From Deltaproteobacteria bacterium (GTDB lineage: Bacteria > Myxococcota_A > Polyangia > Haliangiales > Haliangiaceae), in contig JACCTC010000303.1 in assembly GCA_013812655.1 (NCBI GenBank), forward strand, positions 1 to 59,839: a stretch of DNA of 59,839 bases, read 5' to 3'. Numbering within the stretch: position 1 is the first letter of the stretch; every line of letters begins with the position of its first letter. This document shows positions 1-12,014 of the stretch, piece by piece. Under the pieces are notes generated by a model. The model searched no databases and was not told the DNA's origin. It worked only from the letters and a program-made list of their open reading frames with translations. The position numbers were made by a program, and so were the translations under genes.

Positions 1-2
1 AG

Positions 3-692
3 GCCGGGACGCGCGCGCATCGCGAGATCGTGCCGGTGCTCGAGGAGTCCGCGGGCTTCGTCCGGATTGCGGACAATACGTGGATCGCCCGCGGGAGCCT
101 GCGCATCGCCCGCAAGCGCCCGCGGCCCGCCGTCGACGGCGCGCACGCCAGGTGGATCGATCTCGATCGCGACGACCAGGTCATGATCGCCTACGACGGC
201 GACACGCCGGTGTACGCGACGATGTTCTCGTCGGGCCGCCGCAAGCAGGACACGCCTGCCTCGATCTACCGGCTCCGCTCGAAGACGGCCGTCACCAAGA
301 TGGCCGCCGAGGAGCGCGAGGCCTCCCACTACGAGGTCTCCGAGGTCCCGTGGGCGACCCGCTTCCGCAGCGGCCTCTACTTCCACGCCGCCTACTGGCA
401 CGACCAGTTCGGCACCGCGATGAGCCACGGCTGCATCAACCTCTCACCGGTCGACGCGAAGTGGGTCTACGACTGGACCGAGCCCACGATGCCCGCCGGC
501 TGGAACGAGCTCGAGATCCGCCTCCCTGGATCGATGGTCGTCCGCGTCCACGACGCGAAGCATCCCGAGCCGCCCGTCTTCAACTACGCGCGCGAGGCGA
601 TCCAGCGCGTGAAGATCCGCAAGCAGGAGAAGGAGCTCAAGGCTGGCGCAGCGGCAGCGGCGGCGGCGGCGGCGGCACTCCCCACGCCGTGA
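3..692 (+). CDS. L,D-transpeptidase (YkuD fold), 5'-truncated by the window edge
   Basis: This is a peptidoglycan cross-linking or lipoprotein-anchoring L,D-transpeptidase acting in the periplasm. The reading frame is open to the window edge, so the signal peptide and true start lie outside; a GTG at 30 is internal. The catalytic signature is clear: a conserved His in FHAAYWHDQFG, followed by SHGCINLSPVDA, where Cys is the nucleophile and attacks the tetrapeptide donor stem. About 75 residues follow the active site, including a charged helix (IRKQEKELKAG) and a run of about ten Ala encoded by a GCG/GCA microsatellite just before the stop. No substrate can be assigned. The family call is secure; the physiological role is not. 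Confidence 0.9.
   Translation, partial: AGTRAHREIVPVLEESAGFVRIADNTWIARGSLRIARKRPRPAVDGAHARWIDLDRDDQVMIAYDGDTPVYATMFSSGRRKQDTPASIYRLRSKTAVTKMAAEEREASHYEVSEVPWATRFRSGLYFHAAYWHDQFGTAMSHGCINLSPVDAKWVYDWTEPTMPAGWNELEIRLPGSMVVRVHDAKHPEPPVFNYAREAIQRVKIRKQEKELKAGAAAAAAAAAALPTP
632..680 (+). repeat. GCG/GCA trinucleotide run encoding a poly-Ala tail
   Basis: A GCN-rich microsatellite encodes roughly ten consecutive alanines at the C-terminus of the L,D-transpeptidase. Such a run is prone to slippage in multiples of three, so its length probably varies between strains without breaking the frame. Confidence 0.7.
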
Positions 693-893
693 GGCGCGGT
701 CCATGGCGCGCATATCCGTCGACCATGTTCCAGAGCTCACGCACAGGATGCGGAGTCGGACTCCGCGGCGGTCATCGGGTATGTCGCGCAGCGTGCCAGA
801 CGCCGCGGGTGCTGTCGCGAGCGGACCTCGCTCTGATGTGGGGTGTCAGTGACGAGGCGACTGCGGGCCCGCCCAGCTCGCTAGCATGCTGAG

Positions 894-1661
894 GTGACGC
901 GAATCCTGGTGGCGTGTGCGGTGGTGGCCGCCCTGCTCGTCAATACGCGCGCCGCGGTGGCCTGCGTGTGCGCGGGTTATCGGATTGCCATCCCATCGGG
1001 GACCGAGGACGTGCCGATCAACCTCGCGAAGCTCTATGGATTCACCGGGGCCTCGTTGAAGACGTATGGCGACGAGGTTCCGCTCGGGCCTGCCGAGGTG
1101 CGCTGGCAAAGGGATCTGGTTGCCCGCCCTGTCACCGAGCTGCTGCTCCCGTCGCGGCGCTACGAGATCTGGAGCGGCAACGAACCAATCCGCGTGTTCA
1201 CGACCGCCCGCGAATCAGATCACGAGCCGCCTGGACCCGTCGAGCTCGTCGACGTGTCGATGGCCTGGCGTGACCGCGAGATGGACTTTGACTGCTCGCC
1301 GAGCGAATTGCAGATGAGCGGGCGCGTCGAGGGTGGAGCCGGAGCGGCACTCGTCGGGGTTCGCTTCGAACGTGACGGGGAGGCCATCGAGCGGATCCTG
1401 GAACCCGGCTACCGCGGGCTCTCGCAGCTCGGGACCGGCACCTGCGCCATCAACACGCCGCTGATCAAGGACGAGACCTATCTCGTCACGGCCTTCGCGA
1501 TCGATGCCGCCGGGAACGAGACCACGAGCGCCTCGGTCGAGGTGCGCGTCGTCCATGACGGCGGCTGCTCGACGACGCGACCGCTGGATGCGAGCGTGAT
1601 CGTCATCGCGGGATTCTTGCTGTTGCGCAGGCGGTTCGACCACCGCAGGCGCGCGGCCTGA
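894..1661 (+). CDS. Secreted protein with MYXO-CTERM-like sorting tail, function unknown
   Basis: A GTG-started protein of 255 residues. The N-terminus is a Sec signal peptide (VACAVVAALLVNTRAAVA). The body is beta-rich and may hold two Ig/fibronectin-like segments; the segment ending in TYLVTAFAIDAAGNETTSAS has the look of a bacterial Ig-type domain. The last 33 residues have the layout of a MYXO-CTERM signal: a GC dipeptide (HDGGCSTTR), a hydrophobic helix (VIVIAGFLLLRRR) and a strongly basic end. In myxobacteria this tail is read by the myxosortase MrtX/MrtC system, with processing at the Cys. I infer surface anchoring. The gene stands alone between an L,D-transpeptidase and an acyl-CoA mutase, with about 200 bp of featureless sequence upstream. 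Confidence 0.75.
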   Translation: MTRILVACAVVAALLVNTRAAVACVCAGYRIAIPSGTEDVPINLAKLYGFTGASLKTYGDEVPLGPAEVRWQRDLVARPVTELLLPSRRYEIWSGNEPIRVFTTARESDHEPPGPVELVDVSMAWRDREMDFDCSPSELQMSGRVEGGAGAALVGVRFERDGEAIERILEPGYRGLSQLGTGTCAINTPLIKDETYLVTAFAIDAAGNETTSASVEVRVVHDGGCSTTRPLDASVIVIAGFLLLRRRFDHRRRAA

Positions 1662-1710
1662 TCTCACGAACTCGTCGGCTCCGCCGGGAAAGCCGTGGTA
1701 AACCGGCGCC

Positions 1711-3342
<1,632 letters not shown>

Positions 3343-3351
3343 CCGCAACGA

Positions 3352-5343
3352 TCAGCCGCTAGCGGTTGGGCTGCGCTCGGGGAGATGAACCCGGAACGTG
3401 GTCCCGCTGTCGGTCGAGTCGACGTCGACGGAGCCGCCGTGGGCACGCACGATCTCGTGCACGATGTAGAGGCCGAGCCCGAGGCCGGTCGAGTTGTGCT
3501 CGTTGTCGTGGCCTCGACGATACGGGTCGAACAGCGTCCCGATCACGTGGTGCGGGATCGGGGTCTCGCGGATCACGTTGTGCACGCTGATCGTGACGTT
3601 GCTGCCGACCCGGGCGACGCCGACGGTGATCGGTGCGTTCCGCAGGCCGTACTGGACCGCGTTACCCGCGAGATTCGAGACGACCTGCGCGAGCCGATCG
3701 CCATCCCAGTAGCCGGTGACGTCCATCGGCGCGACCAGCTCGAACGGGGTGTGGTGGACCGCGGCGAGCTCGTCGATCACGGTCTTGATCAACGGCACGA
3801 GATGGATCTTGCGCGGGACGACCGGGATCCCGGCGCCGAGGCGCGCGCGCGTCATGTCGAGGAGCTGATCGACCATGCGGGTCATCCGGTTCGCGCTCGA
3901 CGCGATCCGCTTGACGACGGAGGCGGGAGGCGAGCCGGCCTCGAGATCGAGATCGAGGAGCTCGGTGCCGATCAGGATCGCGCCGAGCGGTGCGCGCAGA
4001 TCGTGGCCGACGATCCCGAGCATCTGCTGCTGGAAGCGCGCGCTCTCCTCGCGCTCGGCGTTGACCGCGTACTGGGCCGTGATGTCCTGGAGCACGGTGA
4101 CGCTGCCCGCCGACAATCCGCGGCCATCGACGAGCGCGACGCCGGACACCGCGAGCGCGAGCTGCTCGCCATCGTAGGGACGCCGGATCAGCGTCTCGAT
4201 GCGTCCGCCCCGCGCGAAGTCCTGCCACGCGGCCAGCGTGATCGGCGTGCCCTCGAACGTGGTCCACGTCGCTAGCCGGTGAACGTCGGCGAGCGGGACG
4301 CCGGTGCGGACGTCCGGAAACAGCCGGTGCGCGGCGGCGTTCGCGAGCGTGATCACACCATCCGCGTCGCTGACGATGATGCCGTTCGGCAGGCTGGTCA
4401 GCACGGCGTCGAGCTGGCCGCGGCCGGCTCGCTCGGCGTCGAACCGCACCGCGCTCTCGACGGCGAGGCTCGCGTACTCCATGCAGGTCTCGATCGTCGC
4501 GATGTCCTGGGCGTCGAACGGTGTCGAGCCACCGTCGCGCGTGACCGTGACGACGCCATGCAGGATCTCGCGGCTGCCGACGGGCAGGATCGCGAGGCCG
4601 CGCAGCCCAAACCGATCGATGTACGGCGTGTAGGCCGGTGGCAGCGTCCCACGCGCGTGCGCGGAGCTCTGGAAGCTGTGGACGACCGGATCGGCGAACG
4701 ACGAGATCGCGGCGAGTGCCTTCCCCGTCGGATCCGCGCGGTGACGCGTGGCGGCGGCGGCCGTGACCGGGCCGGGCAAGAGCAGGATCGAACAGCCATC
4801 GCAGAGGCCATTCGAGAGCACGGTGACGAGTGTGTCGAGGATCCGATCGACGTCGGTCCCGGCCTCGAACAGCGCGCGGCCGAGCTGGTTGATCGTCTCG
4901 AGCCGCTTGCGCTCCTGCTGCGCGATGTCACTGAGCTGCTTGGAGCGGATCGCGGCATCGACGCGGGCGCGCAGCTCCTCGTTCGCGAAGGGCCGCGCGA
5001 CGTAGTCGTTCGCGCCTACGGCGAGGCCGCGCGCGACGTCCGCGGTCTCCGTGCGCGACGCCGTGATCAGGATGATCGGCAGATCGACGGTGTCGGCGTG
5101 CGTGCGAAGAAACTTGCAGACCTCGTCGCCGGCCATGCCGGGCATCACCCAGTCGAGCAGCACGAGATCGGGTTGCGGGGCGCCGGCAGTGAGCCGCTCG
5201 ACGACGACCGCGCCGTCACCGAACCGCTCGAAGTCGAAGCCGTTGCCGAGCGCGCGCTCGGCGATCAACGTCTCGGTGTGGCTGTCGTCGACGATCCACA
5301 CGAGCGGTCGTCGACGCGGAATCTGGAGCTGCTGCTCAGACAC
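3352..5343 (-). CDS. REC-GAF-PAS sensor histidine kinase, last gene of the chemosensory operon
   Basis: A soluble 663-residue hybrid kinase. I place the start at the GTG at 5343: it has a GGAG sequence 10 nt upstream and overlaps the cheB stop by 8 nt; the longer upstream frame runs inside cheB. Domains in order: receiver (1-130, phosphoacceptor Asp64 in LLDWVMPG), GAF (about 145-300), PAS (about 312-420), HisKA with His447 in [13 protein letters not shown], and HATPase with [10 protein letters not shown] and [11 protein letters not shown]. In the receiver, the invariant Lys of the K-P motif is Arg (VARPF, Arg117), which may change its phosphorylation response. There are no membrane segments. 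Its position suggests that it couples the chemosensory output to a phosphorelay. Confidence 0.88.
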   Translation of the reverse strand: MSEQQLQIPRRRPLVWIVDDSHTETLIAERALGNGFDFERFGDGAVVVERLTAGAPQPDLVLLDWVMPGMAGDEVCKFLRTHADTVDLPIILITASRTETADVARGLAVGANDYVARPFANEELRARVDAAIRSKQLSDIAQQERKRLETINQLGRALFEAGTDVDRILDTLVTVLSNGLCDGCSILLLPGPVTAAAATRHRADPTGKALAAISSFADPVVHSFQSSAHARGTLPPAYTPYIDRFGLRGLAILPVGSREILHGVVTVTRDGGSTPFDAQDIATIETCMEYASLAVESAVRFDAERAGRGQLDAVLTSLPNGIIVSDADGVITLANAAAHRLFPDVRTGVPLADVHRLATWTTFEGTPITLAAWQDFARGGRIETLIRRPYDGEQLALAVSGVALVDGRGLSAGSVTVLQDITAQYAVNAEREESARFQQQMLGIVGHDLRAPLGAILIGTELLDLDLEAGSPPASVVKRIASSANRMTRMVDQLLDMTRARLGAGIPVVPRKIHLVPLIKTVIDELAAVHHTPFELVAPMDVTGYWDGDRLAQVVSNLAGNAVQYGLRNAPITVGVARVGSNVTISVHNVIRETPIPHHVIGTLFDPYRRGHDNEHNSTGLGLGLYIVHEIVRAHGGSVDVDSTDSGTTFRVHLPERSPTASG

Positions 5344-6349
5344 GCTTCTTGATCTCCCGGGCCATGTCGTCGAGCGGATAACTCGCAGCGCCGAGGCCGG
5401 CCTCGTCGACACAGCGCGGCATCCCGTAGACGACACAGCTCGCAGAAGATTCAGTCATCAAGGACCCGCCCGCGGCCGCGATGGCCTTGGACCCGACCAG
5501 CCCGTCATCACCCATTCCGGTCAACACGATGCCGAGCGTGCGCGCACCGACGACCTCGGCAGCGCTCAAGAACAGCTCGTCGACCGACGGCATGAAGGCG
5601 CGCAGGGGCAACATGCCGAGCCGGGCGACGAGCGCCGAGCCCACGCGCTCGATGCGCAGGTGCATGCCGCCGCGCGCCAGTATCGCCAGCCCGGGCCGGA
5701 GCTCCATGCCGTCCTCTGCCTCGGCGACGTCGAGCTGCGAGGCCTTGTCGAGCCGGCGTGCAAGGGCCTCGGTGTAGCCGGCCGGGATATGCAGCACGAT
5801 CGCGATCGGCGCGTCGAGCTTCGCGGGCAGCGCGGACATCAAGCGAGTCAGCGCCTGCGGACCACCGGTCGAGGTGCCGATCGTGATCAGATCGACCCGG
5901 CCGCCGATGACAGGCTTCTGCACCTGGAGCAGCGGGCTCGTCGGCTCGAGGAAGCTCGCGGCAGCAGCGAGCACCTTGGCGACGAGCTCGTCGCCGATCT
6001 CGTGCAGGCGCTCGGTTGCAAGTGCGGTTGGCTTCGCGACCAGGTCGATCGCGCCGAGCGAGAGCGCCTCGGCACCGATCTCGGTGTCGATCGTCGAGAT
6101 GCTGACGACGATCACGCGCGGGCGCGCCCTGCCCTGCAGCTCGCGGAGGACGGCGAGCCCATCCATTTCGGCCATCGTCAGGTCGAGGGTCACGACATCG
6201 GGGTCGAGTGCGGCGATCCGCTCGAGGCCATCCCGCCCGTCGCGCGCGGTCCCGACGATGTCGATCCGGTTGCTCGCGCGCATCAGCCGCGCCAGCACGG
6301 TGCGCGCGAACGCCGAGTCATCGATGACGACGACGCGCGGTCGCTTCAC
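5336..6349 (-). CDS. cheB: CheB-type protein-glutamate methylesterase/response regulator
   Basis: A 337-residue protein with an N-terminal receiver and a C-terminal methylesterase that removes methyl groups from the receptor glutamates added by CheR. The receiver phosphoacceptor is Asp56 (TLDLTMAEMDG; the usual MPEMDG Pro is Ala) and its Lys is in AKP. The catalytic triad is Ser160 (GTSTGGP), His187 (VLHIPAGYT) and Asp281 (GMGDDG). The ATG start overlaps the end of cheR by 4 nt (ATGA), and its stop is overlapped by the following kinase. The only receptor in the operon is the soluble MCP at 9501-12014, its probable substrate. Confidence 0.95.
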   Translation of the reverse strand: MKRPRVVVIDDSAFARTVLARLMRASNRIDIVGTARDGRDGLERIAALDPDVVTLDLTMAEMDGLAVLRELQGRARPRVIVVSISTIDTEIGAEALSLGAIDLVAKPTALATERLHEIGDELVAKVLAAAASFLEPTSPLLQVQKPVIGGRVDLITIGTSTGGPQALTRLMSALPAKLDAPIAIVLHIPAGYTEALARRLDKASQLDVAEAEDGMELRPGLAILARGGMHLRIERVGSALVARLGMLPLRAFMPSVDELFLSAAEVVGARTLGIVLTGMGDDGLVGSKAIAAAGGSLMTESSASCVVYGMPRCVDEAGLGAASYPLDDMAREIKKRV

Positions 6350-7167
6350 GCGCCGCTCCGGTAGAAGAACGCGTTACCGCGCTCCTCGCACACGAGCGAG
6401 GTGCCGAACCGCAGCAGCGACTCCGAGACGCCGACCGCGATCAGGCCGCCGGGCTCGAGCGAACGGGCCAGCCGCTCGAGGACCTTCAAGATCTGCGCGT
6501 CGTGGAAGTAGATCAGCACGTTGCGGCACAGGATGGCGTCGAACCGGCCGAGCTTGCGGACCGAGGCGTCGTCGAGCAGGTTGATCGTCGCGAACTTGAC
6601 CGCGTCGCGGATGCGCGGCACCACCGCGTAGCCCGCGGCACCGGCATCGAGGTAGCGGCTCGCGACCTCCGGAGGATGGCCGTCGCGCAGCGCGCGCTTG
6701 CCGTGGAGGCCGGCCTTCGCGCGCACGATGGTGTCGCTGCTGACGTCGCTCGCCACGATCTCGACGTGATCGAGGAGGCCGCGCTCCTCGAGCAGCATGG
6801 CGAGCGTGAAGGGTTCCTCGCCCGTGGAGCACGCTGCCGACCACACGCGCGCGCGACCACGCGTGCGGACGAGGTCGGTGAGGTAGTGATCGCAGAGCTG
6901 GACGAGCTGCCTGTACTCGCGAAAGAAGTACGTCTCGTGGACGAGGATCGCCTCGACGAGCTTGTGGAGCTCGACCGCGCCGGGGTCGTCGTAGCGAAGC
7001 CGATAGTAGTAGTCGAGCAAGCTGTCGAAGCCGAGCTCGGTCGCGTGGGTCGAGAGCTTGCTCTCGAGGATCGGTCGATCACCTGCGTCATAATGGACGC
7101 CACAGGCCTTCTCGATCAGGTCCGAGAAGATCGCGAACAGCGGCGGTGTGAGCGCAGGTTCCCCCAT
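6346..7167 (-). CDS. cheR: CheR-type chemoreceptor methyltransferase
   Basis: A SAM-dependent glutamate methyltransferase of 273 residues, the usual length. The N-terminal helical domain is followed by the SAM-binding motif ARVWSAACSTGEEPFTLAM and by the family signature DAILCRNVLIYFHD; the C-terminal part has LEPGGLIAVGVSESL. It starts 3 nt after the stop of the HEAT-repeat gene and overlaps cheB by 4 nt, so it is translationally coupled. With CheB it forms the adaptation pair of this operon. No pentapeptide-tether or TPR extension is seen. Confidence 0.95.
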   Translation of the reverse strand: MGEPALTPPLFAIFSDLIEKACGVHYDAGDRPILESKLSTHATELGFDSLLDYYYRLRYDDPGAVELHKLVEAILVHETYFFREYRQLVQLCDHYLTDLVRTRGRARVWSAACSTGEEPFTLAMLLEERGLLDHVEIVASDVSSDTIVRAKAGLHGKRALRDGHPPEVASRYLDAGAAGYAVVPRIRDAVKFATINLLDDASVRKLGRFDAILCRNVLIYFHDAQILKVLERLARSLEPGGLIAVGVSESLLRFGTSLVCEERGNAFFYRSGA

Positions 7168-7170
7168 GGA

Positions 7171-9504
7171 TCACGCGGCCACCAGTGCAGCGCAGACCCG
7201 GCGGACCTCGAGATCTGGGTCCTCGCGGGCGACTCGCGTCACGGCCTTGTAGGCACCGTCGACGGCCATCGCGATCAGCGTCGTCGCTGCGGCCCGGCGC
7301 GCGGCGGCATTGGTGAGCGTCAGCGCCTCGAACAGCGTCGTCGTCGCCGAACCCTCGTGCATGCGGGCCAGCGCCGACGCGAGAATCGGAGCGCGACGGT
7401 CATCGACGTTCGCGAGCCGGGCCGCGATCGCCGCGATCCGACACGCGCCTGGACGCGACAGCGTCAGGTGAACCGGATGCTCTTCGTCGCACGCGAGCGC
7501 GAGATCGACCAGCGCCTCGGCCGCCGCGCGGTCCCAGCGCTCGCCGAGCAGCGACAGCGCGGCATCGCGCACCTCGGCGACCGGATCGAGCGCTGCGACC
7601 GCGACGTGCTCGAGCGCCGAGTCCTCCGGACGCCGGGCGAGCCCCGAGAGCCCGATCAGCCGGGTCGCGACGTCGGTCGACTTCAGCGCCTCGAACAGGA
7701 ACGGCAAGGCGGCATCGCCGGGTCGCAGGCCCACGCTGATCAGGGCAGCACGGCGCTCGTCGGGATCGCCGGAGCGGATCACGGAGCACAGGGCCTGCCA
7801 GGCCGCCGCCGTCTCGAGGTGCGCGAGCGCCTCGATCGCGGAGATCCGGACATGGGGCGTGGCATCCGCGAGGCGCGCGATCAGCTGCTCGACAGCGTTC
7901 GCCCGGCCGATCCGGCCGAGGCCCTGGCAAGCGTAGTAGCGGACCCACGCGAAGTCGTCCGCCAGCCCGCGCTCGAGGAGCTCGCCGGCATTCTCGCCGA
8001 GCCGGTTCACCGCGGCTCGCATCGCCGCCGCACGCAGCGTCGGCGTCGGGCTCACTGCGATCTCGGCGAGCAACCCGTCGACGCGTGGATCGTTGATCGC
8101 GCCGAGCGAGGCGACCGCGAGCTCCGCGATCCGGGGGTCGGCATCGCTGATGGCGAGGCTGACCGGCTCGTAGGCCTCCGCGAACCCCATGTACGCGATG
8201 ATCCGGAGCGCGTACCGGCGCACCGCGGGCGAGCCGTGCTGGAGCGCCGCGATCACGCGCTTCGCGGTATCGGCGACGCCGAGCGATTGGATCGCCGCGG
8301 TCGCGGCGAGGGCCACCCGCGGGTTCGGATCGTCGAGCGTGGCGAACAGCTGAGGCACCGAGGCCGAGTCACCGATCCGAGCGAGCGCCTCGCACGCCCG
8401 CGCGCGGACCTCGCCGTTCTCGTCGCGGAGCAAAGCCCGCACACTCGCTGCGGCCGCCCGGCTGTTGACGATCGGGAGCACCGCGACCCGGGTGGCAGCG
8501 TCGACCGCGAGCGCGGCGATCTGCGCGGCGTCGTGGAGCTCGCCGATCCGCTGGATCGCCTCGGTCGCGATGGTGTGAAGCTCGGGATCGTCGAGCAGGC
8601 GCGCGAGCTCGGGAATCACGGATTCGTCGCCGATCCGGCCGAGCACGACCGCCAGCGCCGCGCGCTCCTCGGGATCGGACGCCCGCAGCGCGGCGGCAAA
8701 CCGCACGAGTGATGGACCGATGCACTCGCGCATCGTGATGACGACCTGCGCCGCGACGCCGATCCACTCGGCGCGGGTCACGAGATCCGCGAGCGCGAGC
8801 GCGATCAGCCGCACGATCGCATCGCCGCTGCGCGGCAGCAGAGATGCGAGCGGCGGGATCGCCTGCGCCGATCCGGTGCGACCGAGCGCGCGGACGGCCT
8901 CGAAACAGAACGTCTCGTCGTCGAGCAGGCTCGCGAGCGGGGCGACCGCGCGCGGATCGCCGGACTTCGCCAGCACCTGGAGCGCCGGGAACGTGCGGAA
9001 GAAGTTGCGGTGCCCCATCACCGCGATCAGCTCGTCGATCGCGGCGCTGCCGCCGATCGCGCCAAGCGCCTCGATCGCCGCGACCGCGACATTATCGTCG
9101 ACGTGCGAGATCGCCTTGCCGAGGATCGCGCACGCCTCGGTCGCGCGCCGCCTGCCAAGGATCTGCGCGGCGTCCGCGGCGATCGCGGGACGCGGGTCGG
9201 CGAGCATCGCCATCACCGCAACCGTCGTCGACTTGCCGATCGAGGCGGCGAGCGCGTCGACGGCCGCCGCGATCGAGTGCTCCTCGGTGCGCTGGTCGGA
9301 GAGCCAGGTGCAGAGTGGCCCGACCGAGTCGTCCCCGAGGGATGCGAGGGCCGCGACGCTCGCGCGCCGCACGGTCCAGCTCGGATCCGACATCGTCGAG
9401 ATCAGCTCGTCGACGCCCGACGGGCCGAGCGCGACCAGCTGATCGATGTGCTCGACGCGCGCCTGCTCCGCCGTCGTCAGCGTGAAAGTCCGGCTGACCG
9501 TCAT
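7171..9504 (-). CDS. HEAT-repeat (PBS-lyase-type) scaffold protein
   Basis: A 777-residue protein built almost wholly of roughly 31-residue alpha-helical HEAT repeats, over twenty of them, recognisable by the recurring pattern DP-x2-V/R-x-A-A-x2-A-L-G-x-I-G (for example [18 protein letters not shown] and [17 protein letters not shown]). There is no signal peptide, membrane segment or catalytic motif. It sits inside the chemosensory operon, between the receptor (4-nt overlap) and cheR (3-nt gap). The Myxococcus xanthus Che7 cluster is, as I recall, another chemosensory operon with a HEAT-repeat gene (cpc7). I infer a protein-protein scaffold or output adaptor. Confidence 0.88.
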   Translation of the reverse strand: MTVSRTFTLTTAEQARVEHIDQLVALGPSGVDELISTMSDPSWTVRRASVAALASLGDDSVGPLCTWLSDQRTEEHSIAAAVDALAASIGKSTTVAVMAMLADPRPAIAADAAQILGRRRATEACAILGKAISHVDDNVAVAAIEALGAIGGSAAIDELIAVMGHRNFFRTFPALQVLAKSGDPRAVAPLASLLDDETFCFEAVRALGRTGSAQAIPPLASLLPRSGDAIVRLIALALADLVTRAEWIGVAAQVVITMRECIGPSLVRFAAALRASDPEERAALAVVLGRIGDESVIPELARLLDDPELHTIATEAIQRIGELHDAAQIAALAVDAATRVAVLPIVNSRAAAASVRALLRDENGEVRARACEALARIGDSASVPQLFATLDDPNPRVALAATAAIQSLGVADTAKRVIAALQHGSPAVRRYALRIIAYMGFAEAYEPVSLAISDADPRIAELAVASLGAINDPRVDGLLAEIAVSPTPTLRAAAMRAAVNRLGENAGELLERGLADDFAWVRYYACQGLGRIGRANAVEQLIARLADATPHVRISAIEALAHLETAAAWQALCSVIRSGDPDERRAALISVGLRPGDAALPFLFEALKSTDVATRLIGLSGLARRPEDSALEHVAVAALDPVAEVRDAALSLLGERWDRAAAEALVDLALACDEEHPVHLTLSRPGACRIAAIAARLANVDDRRAPILASALARMHEGSATTTLFEALTLTNAAARRAAATTLIAMAVDGAYKAVTRVAREDPDLEVRRVCAALVAA

Positions 9505-12014
9505 GCGGGAGGCTCTCCGGCCCCATCGAGCCTCGACGACATCGCCTCGACCTGCTGGTTCGTGGTGGCCTGTAGCGAGGCAACCTCGCGCGCCACGGTC
9601 GCGACATCGACGACACCGGCGGCCGCGGACTTCGCCTGCGCGGCAAGCGCGGTCGCGATCTCGCGGGTCCGACCACGTACCACGTGCATCGCCTGGTTGA
9701 CCTCGGCCGTCGCGGTGGCCTGATCGCCGGTGATCCGTGCGAGGCCCTGGAGGGAGACCGTCTGCTTCGACACACTGCCGGCGAGGACGCTGAGCGCCTC
9801 GGCCTGCTCGCCGACGGTACGCGCCGTCTGCTTCGCGATCCGCCGGACCTCGTCGGCATCCTTGACCAGCGAGGTCACGCCGGACGCGTGCTCCGCGGTG
9901 GCCACCGTGATGTCGGCGGACAGCCGCGAGACGTCACGGATGCCGGCCTCGAGCTCCTTCGCGACCATCGCCTGCTCGGCGATCGCCCGCGCGTTCTGCA
10001 CCGCGTGCTTGCGCGCACCATCCATCGCGCGCGCGATCTCGGCGGAGCCGTTCGCCTGCTCGGCGATGCCGGCGACCATGCGCTGGGTCGCGCCGGAGAT
10101 CTCCTGCACGCTCGTCGACATCTGCGCGACGCCGCGGATCTGCTCGGTCAAGGCGGTCGCGGTGCGGAGCGTGGCGCCGCGCATCTGCACGGCCCCTCGC
10201 GCCAGCTCGGCCGCGCCGGTTGCCTGCTCCTCGGTCGCGCGCGTGACCTTCTCGGCCGTCGCGGTGAGCTGGGTGTTGCCCTTCACGAGCTCGCGCAGCG
10301 CACGCGCCTGCTCGCTGGTCGCGTCACGGGTCTGCTTGCCCATCGAGCGCAGCTCGCCTGCCGCACGCGCGAGGTTCTGGGTCGCCTGCGTCTGCTCGCT
10401 GCTCGCGCGGGCGATCGTCCGGCTCTCGATCTCGAGTCGCGCGGTCGTGCTCGAGACGGTCTGGACCGCGCGGGCCTGCTCCTCGCTGGCCATGCTGATG
10501 TTCTGGATCGAGCCGTCGAGGAGCTCGACGCCCTCGAGGATGGTCTGCAGGCCGCCACGGGCTTCCTCGCTGAGTGCGGCACCCTCGTCGGCGAGCCGCA
10601 GGCCTTCGGCGCTCGAGGTCAGCGCATCACGTGCTGCGAGCTGGAGGCCACGGACGATCTTCGCGACGTCGGTTGCCGCGGCCGCGGCGCGATCCGCGAG
10701 TGCGCGGACCTCCTCGGCGATCACCGCGAAGCCCCGACCGTGCTCGCCGGCGCGCGCGGCCTCGATGCTCGCGTTGAGTGACAGTAGATTCGTGCGGTCG
10801 GCGATCAGGTTGATCGCCTGCACCATGTCGCCGATCTCCTCGGCGCGGCGCCCGACATCCTTCATCACGCCGGCACCATCGATCATCGCCTGGCGGATCT
10901 TGATCAGGCCACCGATCGACCGACCGACGGTGATACCGCCGGCGCGTGCCGAGCCGGCGACGCGGGCCGAGGTGGTCCGGGTCTGCTCGACCACGCCACC
11001 GATCTTGCGGGTGACCGCCTCGAGCTGCATCGCCGCGGCCGCGCTCGACGACGCGAGCGTACTGACCTCACCGCCGGACTGCGCGACCCGCTGCGCGGAG
11101 CGCGCGAGCGCCTCGATCGCCACGGCGTTGCCGTCGACGACTGTCGCCATCTTCTCGGCGGTCGCGGCGACCTCCTCGACCGATGCGGCGACCTCGGCGA
11201 GGTTGCTGGCGGATGTGGTCGCGGCTTCCTCGAGCGTTCCTGCGAGATCCGAGACTCCGCGGAACGATCGTGCGAGCTCCTCGGCGGTGGCCGATGTCTG
11301 CTCGATCGAGCTCGCAGTCTCGGTCGTGTCCGAGGCGACGATCTCGAGCGCTCCGACGAGCGACTTGAACCCGGCCGCGATGTTGATGACCTTCTCGCCG
11401 ACCTGGCGCGAATCGGTCGCGAGCCGCGCCGAACCGGCCGCCATCTCCTCGACGGTGGTCGCGACTTCTTCGATCGTCGTCGCGGTCTCCATGCCGCGCG
11501 CCGCGGTATCGGCGACGCTCTTGCTGGTCTCCGTCACCGCGGCGACGAGGCGCACCGTGGTCTCGGTGAGCTCGCTCGCGTTTGCCGCGGTGGACTTCAG
11601 CGAGCGCGCTGACTCTTCGAGCACGGTCGCCGTCGACTCGCTGCCCCGCGCCAGGAGCTCGCAGTCGGTTCGCACGGTCGCGACCGAGAGCGCGAGCTGC
11701 TGTAGATCGGCCGCGCTGGTGTCGAGAGCCTGCAGCGTGTCGCGTGCACTCGTCGCGACCTCCTGCTGCGAGCGCGCGAGCTGTTCGGTCGCCGTCGCGG
11801 TCTGATCGAGGCTGTGCGCGATGTCCTCGAGCGCCGCGCTCGCGGTATCCGACGCCAGGCTCTGGTGCACACCACTCTCGGCCAGCCGTTGCGCGGCCCG
11901 CGCGATCTCGACGGCGTGCTCGCCGGTCTGCTGGAGCACTCGCGCCGCATCGTCGGTGCGGTGCATGCCGGTGATCTCGCCGTTCCGAGGTTCAGTGCGT
12001 TTGTCGTTAGCCAT
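9501..12014 (-). CDS. Soluble giant methyl-accepting chemotaxis protein with 28-residue repeats
   Basis: An 837-residue cytoplasmic chemoreceptor with no membrane segment, HAMP or recognisable ligand domain. The conserved hairpin tip ([19 protein letters not shown], about 410-428, then [16 protein letters not shown]) lies at the exact centre, so the whole protein reads as one antiparallel coiled coil with arms of about 400 residues, much longer than the usual receptor classes. In the C-terminal arm a dyad, usually Glu-Gln, recurs every 28 residues (four heptads) at 512, 540, 568, 596, 624, 652, 680, 708, 736, 764 and 792 without one slip. The variants are EH at 708, DQ at 764 and AQ at 792. 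The N-terminal arm has matching TATTIEE (183) and TASSIEQ (239), 56 apart. Many of these fit the Glu/Gln methylation consensus for CheR/CheB. The gene overlaps cheW by 8 nt and the HEAT gene by 4 nt. Confidence 0.93.
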   Translation of the reverse strand: MANDKRTEPRNGEITGMHRTDDAARVLQQTGEHAVEIARAAQRLAESGVHQSLASDTASAALEDIAHSLDQTATATEQLARSQQEVATSARDTLQALDTSAADLQQLALSVATVRTDCELLARGSESTATVLEESARSLKSTAANASELTETTVRLVAAVTETSKSVADTAARGMETATTIEEVATTVEEMAAGSARLATDSRQVGEKVINIAAGFKSLVGALEIVASDTTETASSIEQTSATAEELARSFRGVSDLAGTLEEAATTSASNLAEVAASVEEVAATAEKMATVVDGNAVAIEALARSAQRVAQSGGEVSTLASSSAAAAMQLEAVTRKIGGVVEQTRTTSARVAGSARAGGITVGRSIGGLIKIRQAMIDGAGVMKDVGRRAEEIGDMVQAINLIADRTNLLSLNASIEAARAGEHGRGFAVIAEEVRALADRAAAAATDVAKIVRGLQLAARDALTSSAEGLRLADEGAALSEEARGGLQTILEGVELLDGSIQNISMASEEQARAVQTVSSTTARLEIESRTIARASSEQTQATQNLARAAGELRSMGKQTRDATSEQARALRELVKGNTQLTATAEKVTRATEEQATGAAELARGAVQMRGATLRTATALTEQIRGVAQMSTSVQEISGATQRMVAGIAEQANGSAEIARAMDGARKHAVQNARAIAEQAMVAKELEAGIRDVSRLSADITVATAEHASGVTSLVKDADEVRRIAKQTARTVGEQAEALSVLAGSVSKQTVSLQGLARITGDQATATAEVNQAMHVVRGRTREIATALAAQAKSAAAGVVDVATVAREVASLQATTNQQVEAMSSRLDGAGEPPA

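Noticed and set aside
6502-8712. A 736-residue open frame on the plus strand, antisense to cheR and the HEAT gene
   Set aside because: It is Arg/Asp/Gly-rich without any domain and opposes genes with clear family motifs. Long antisense frames are expected at this GC content.
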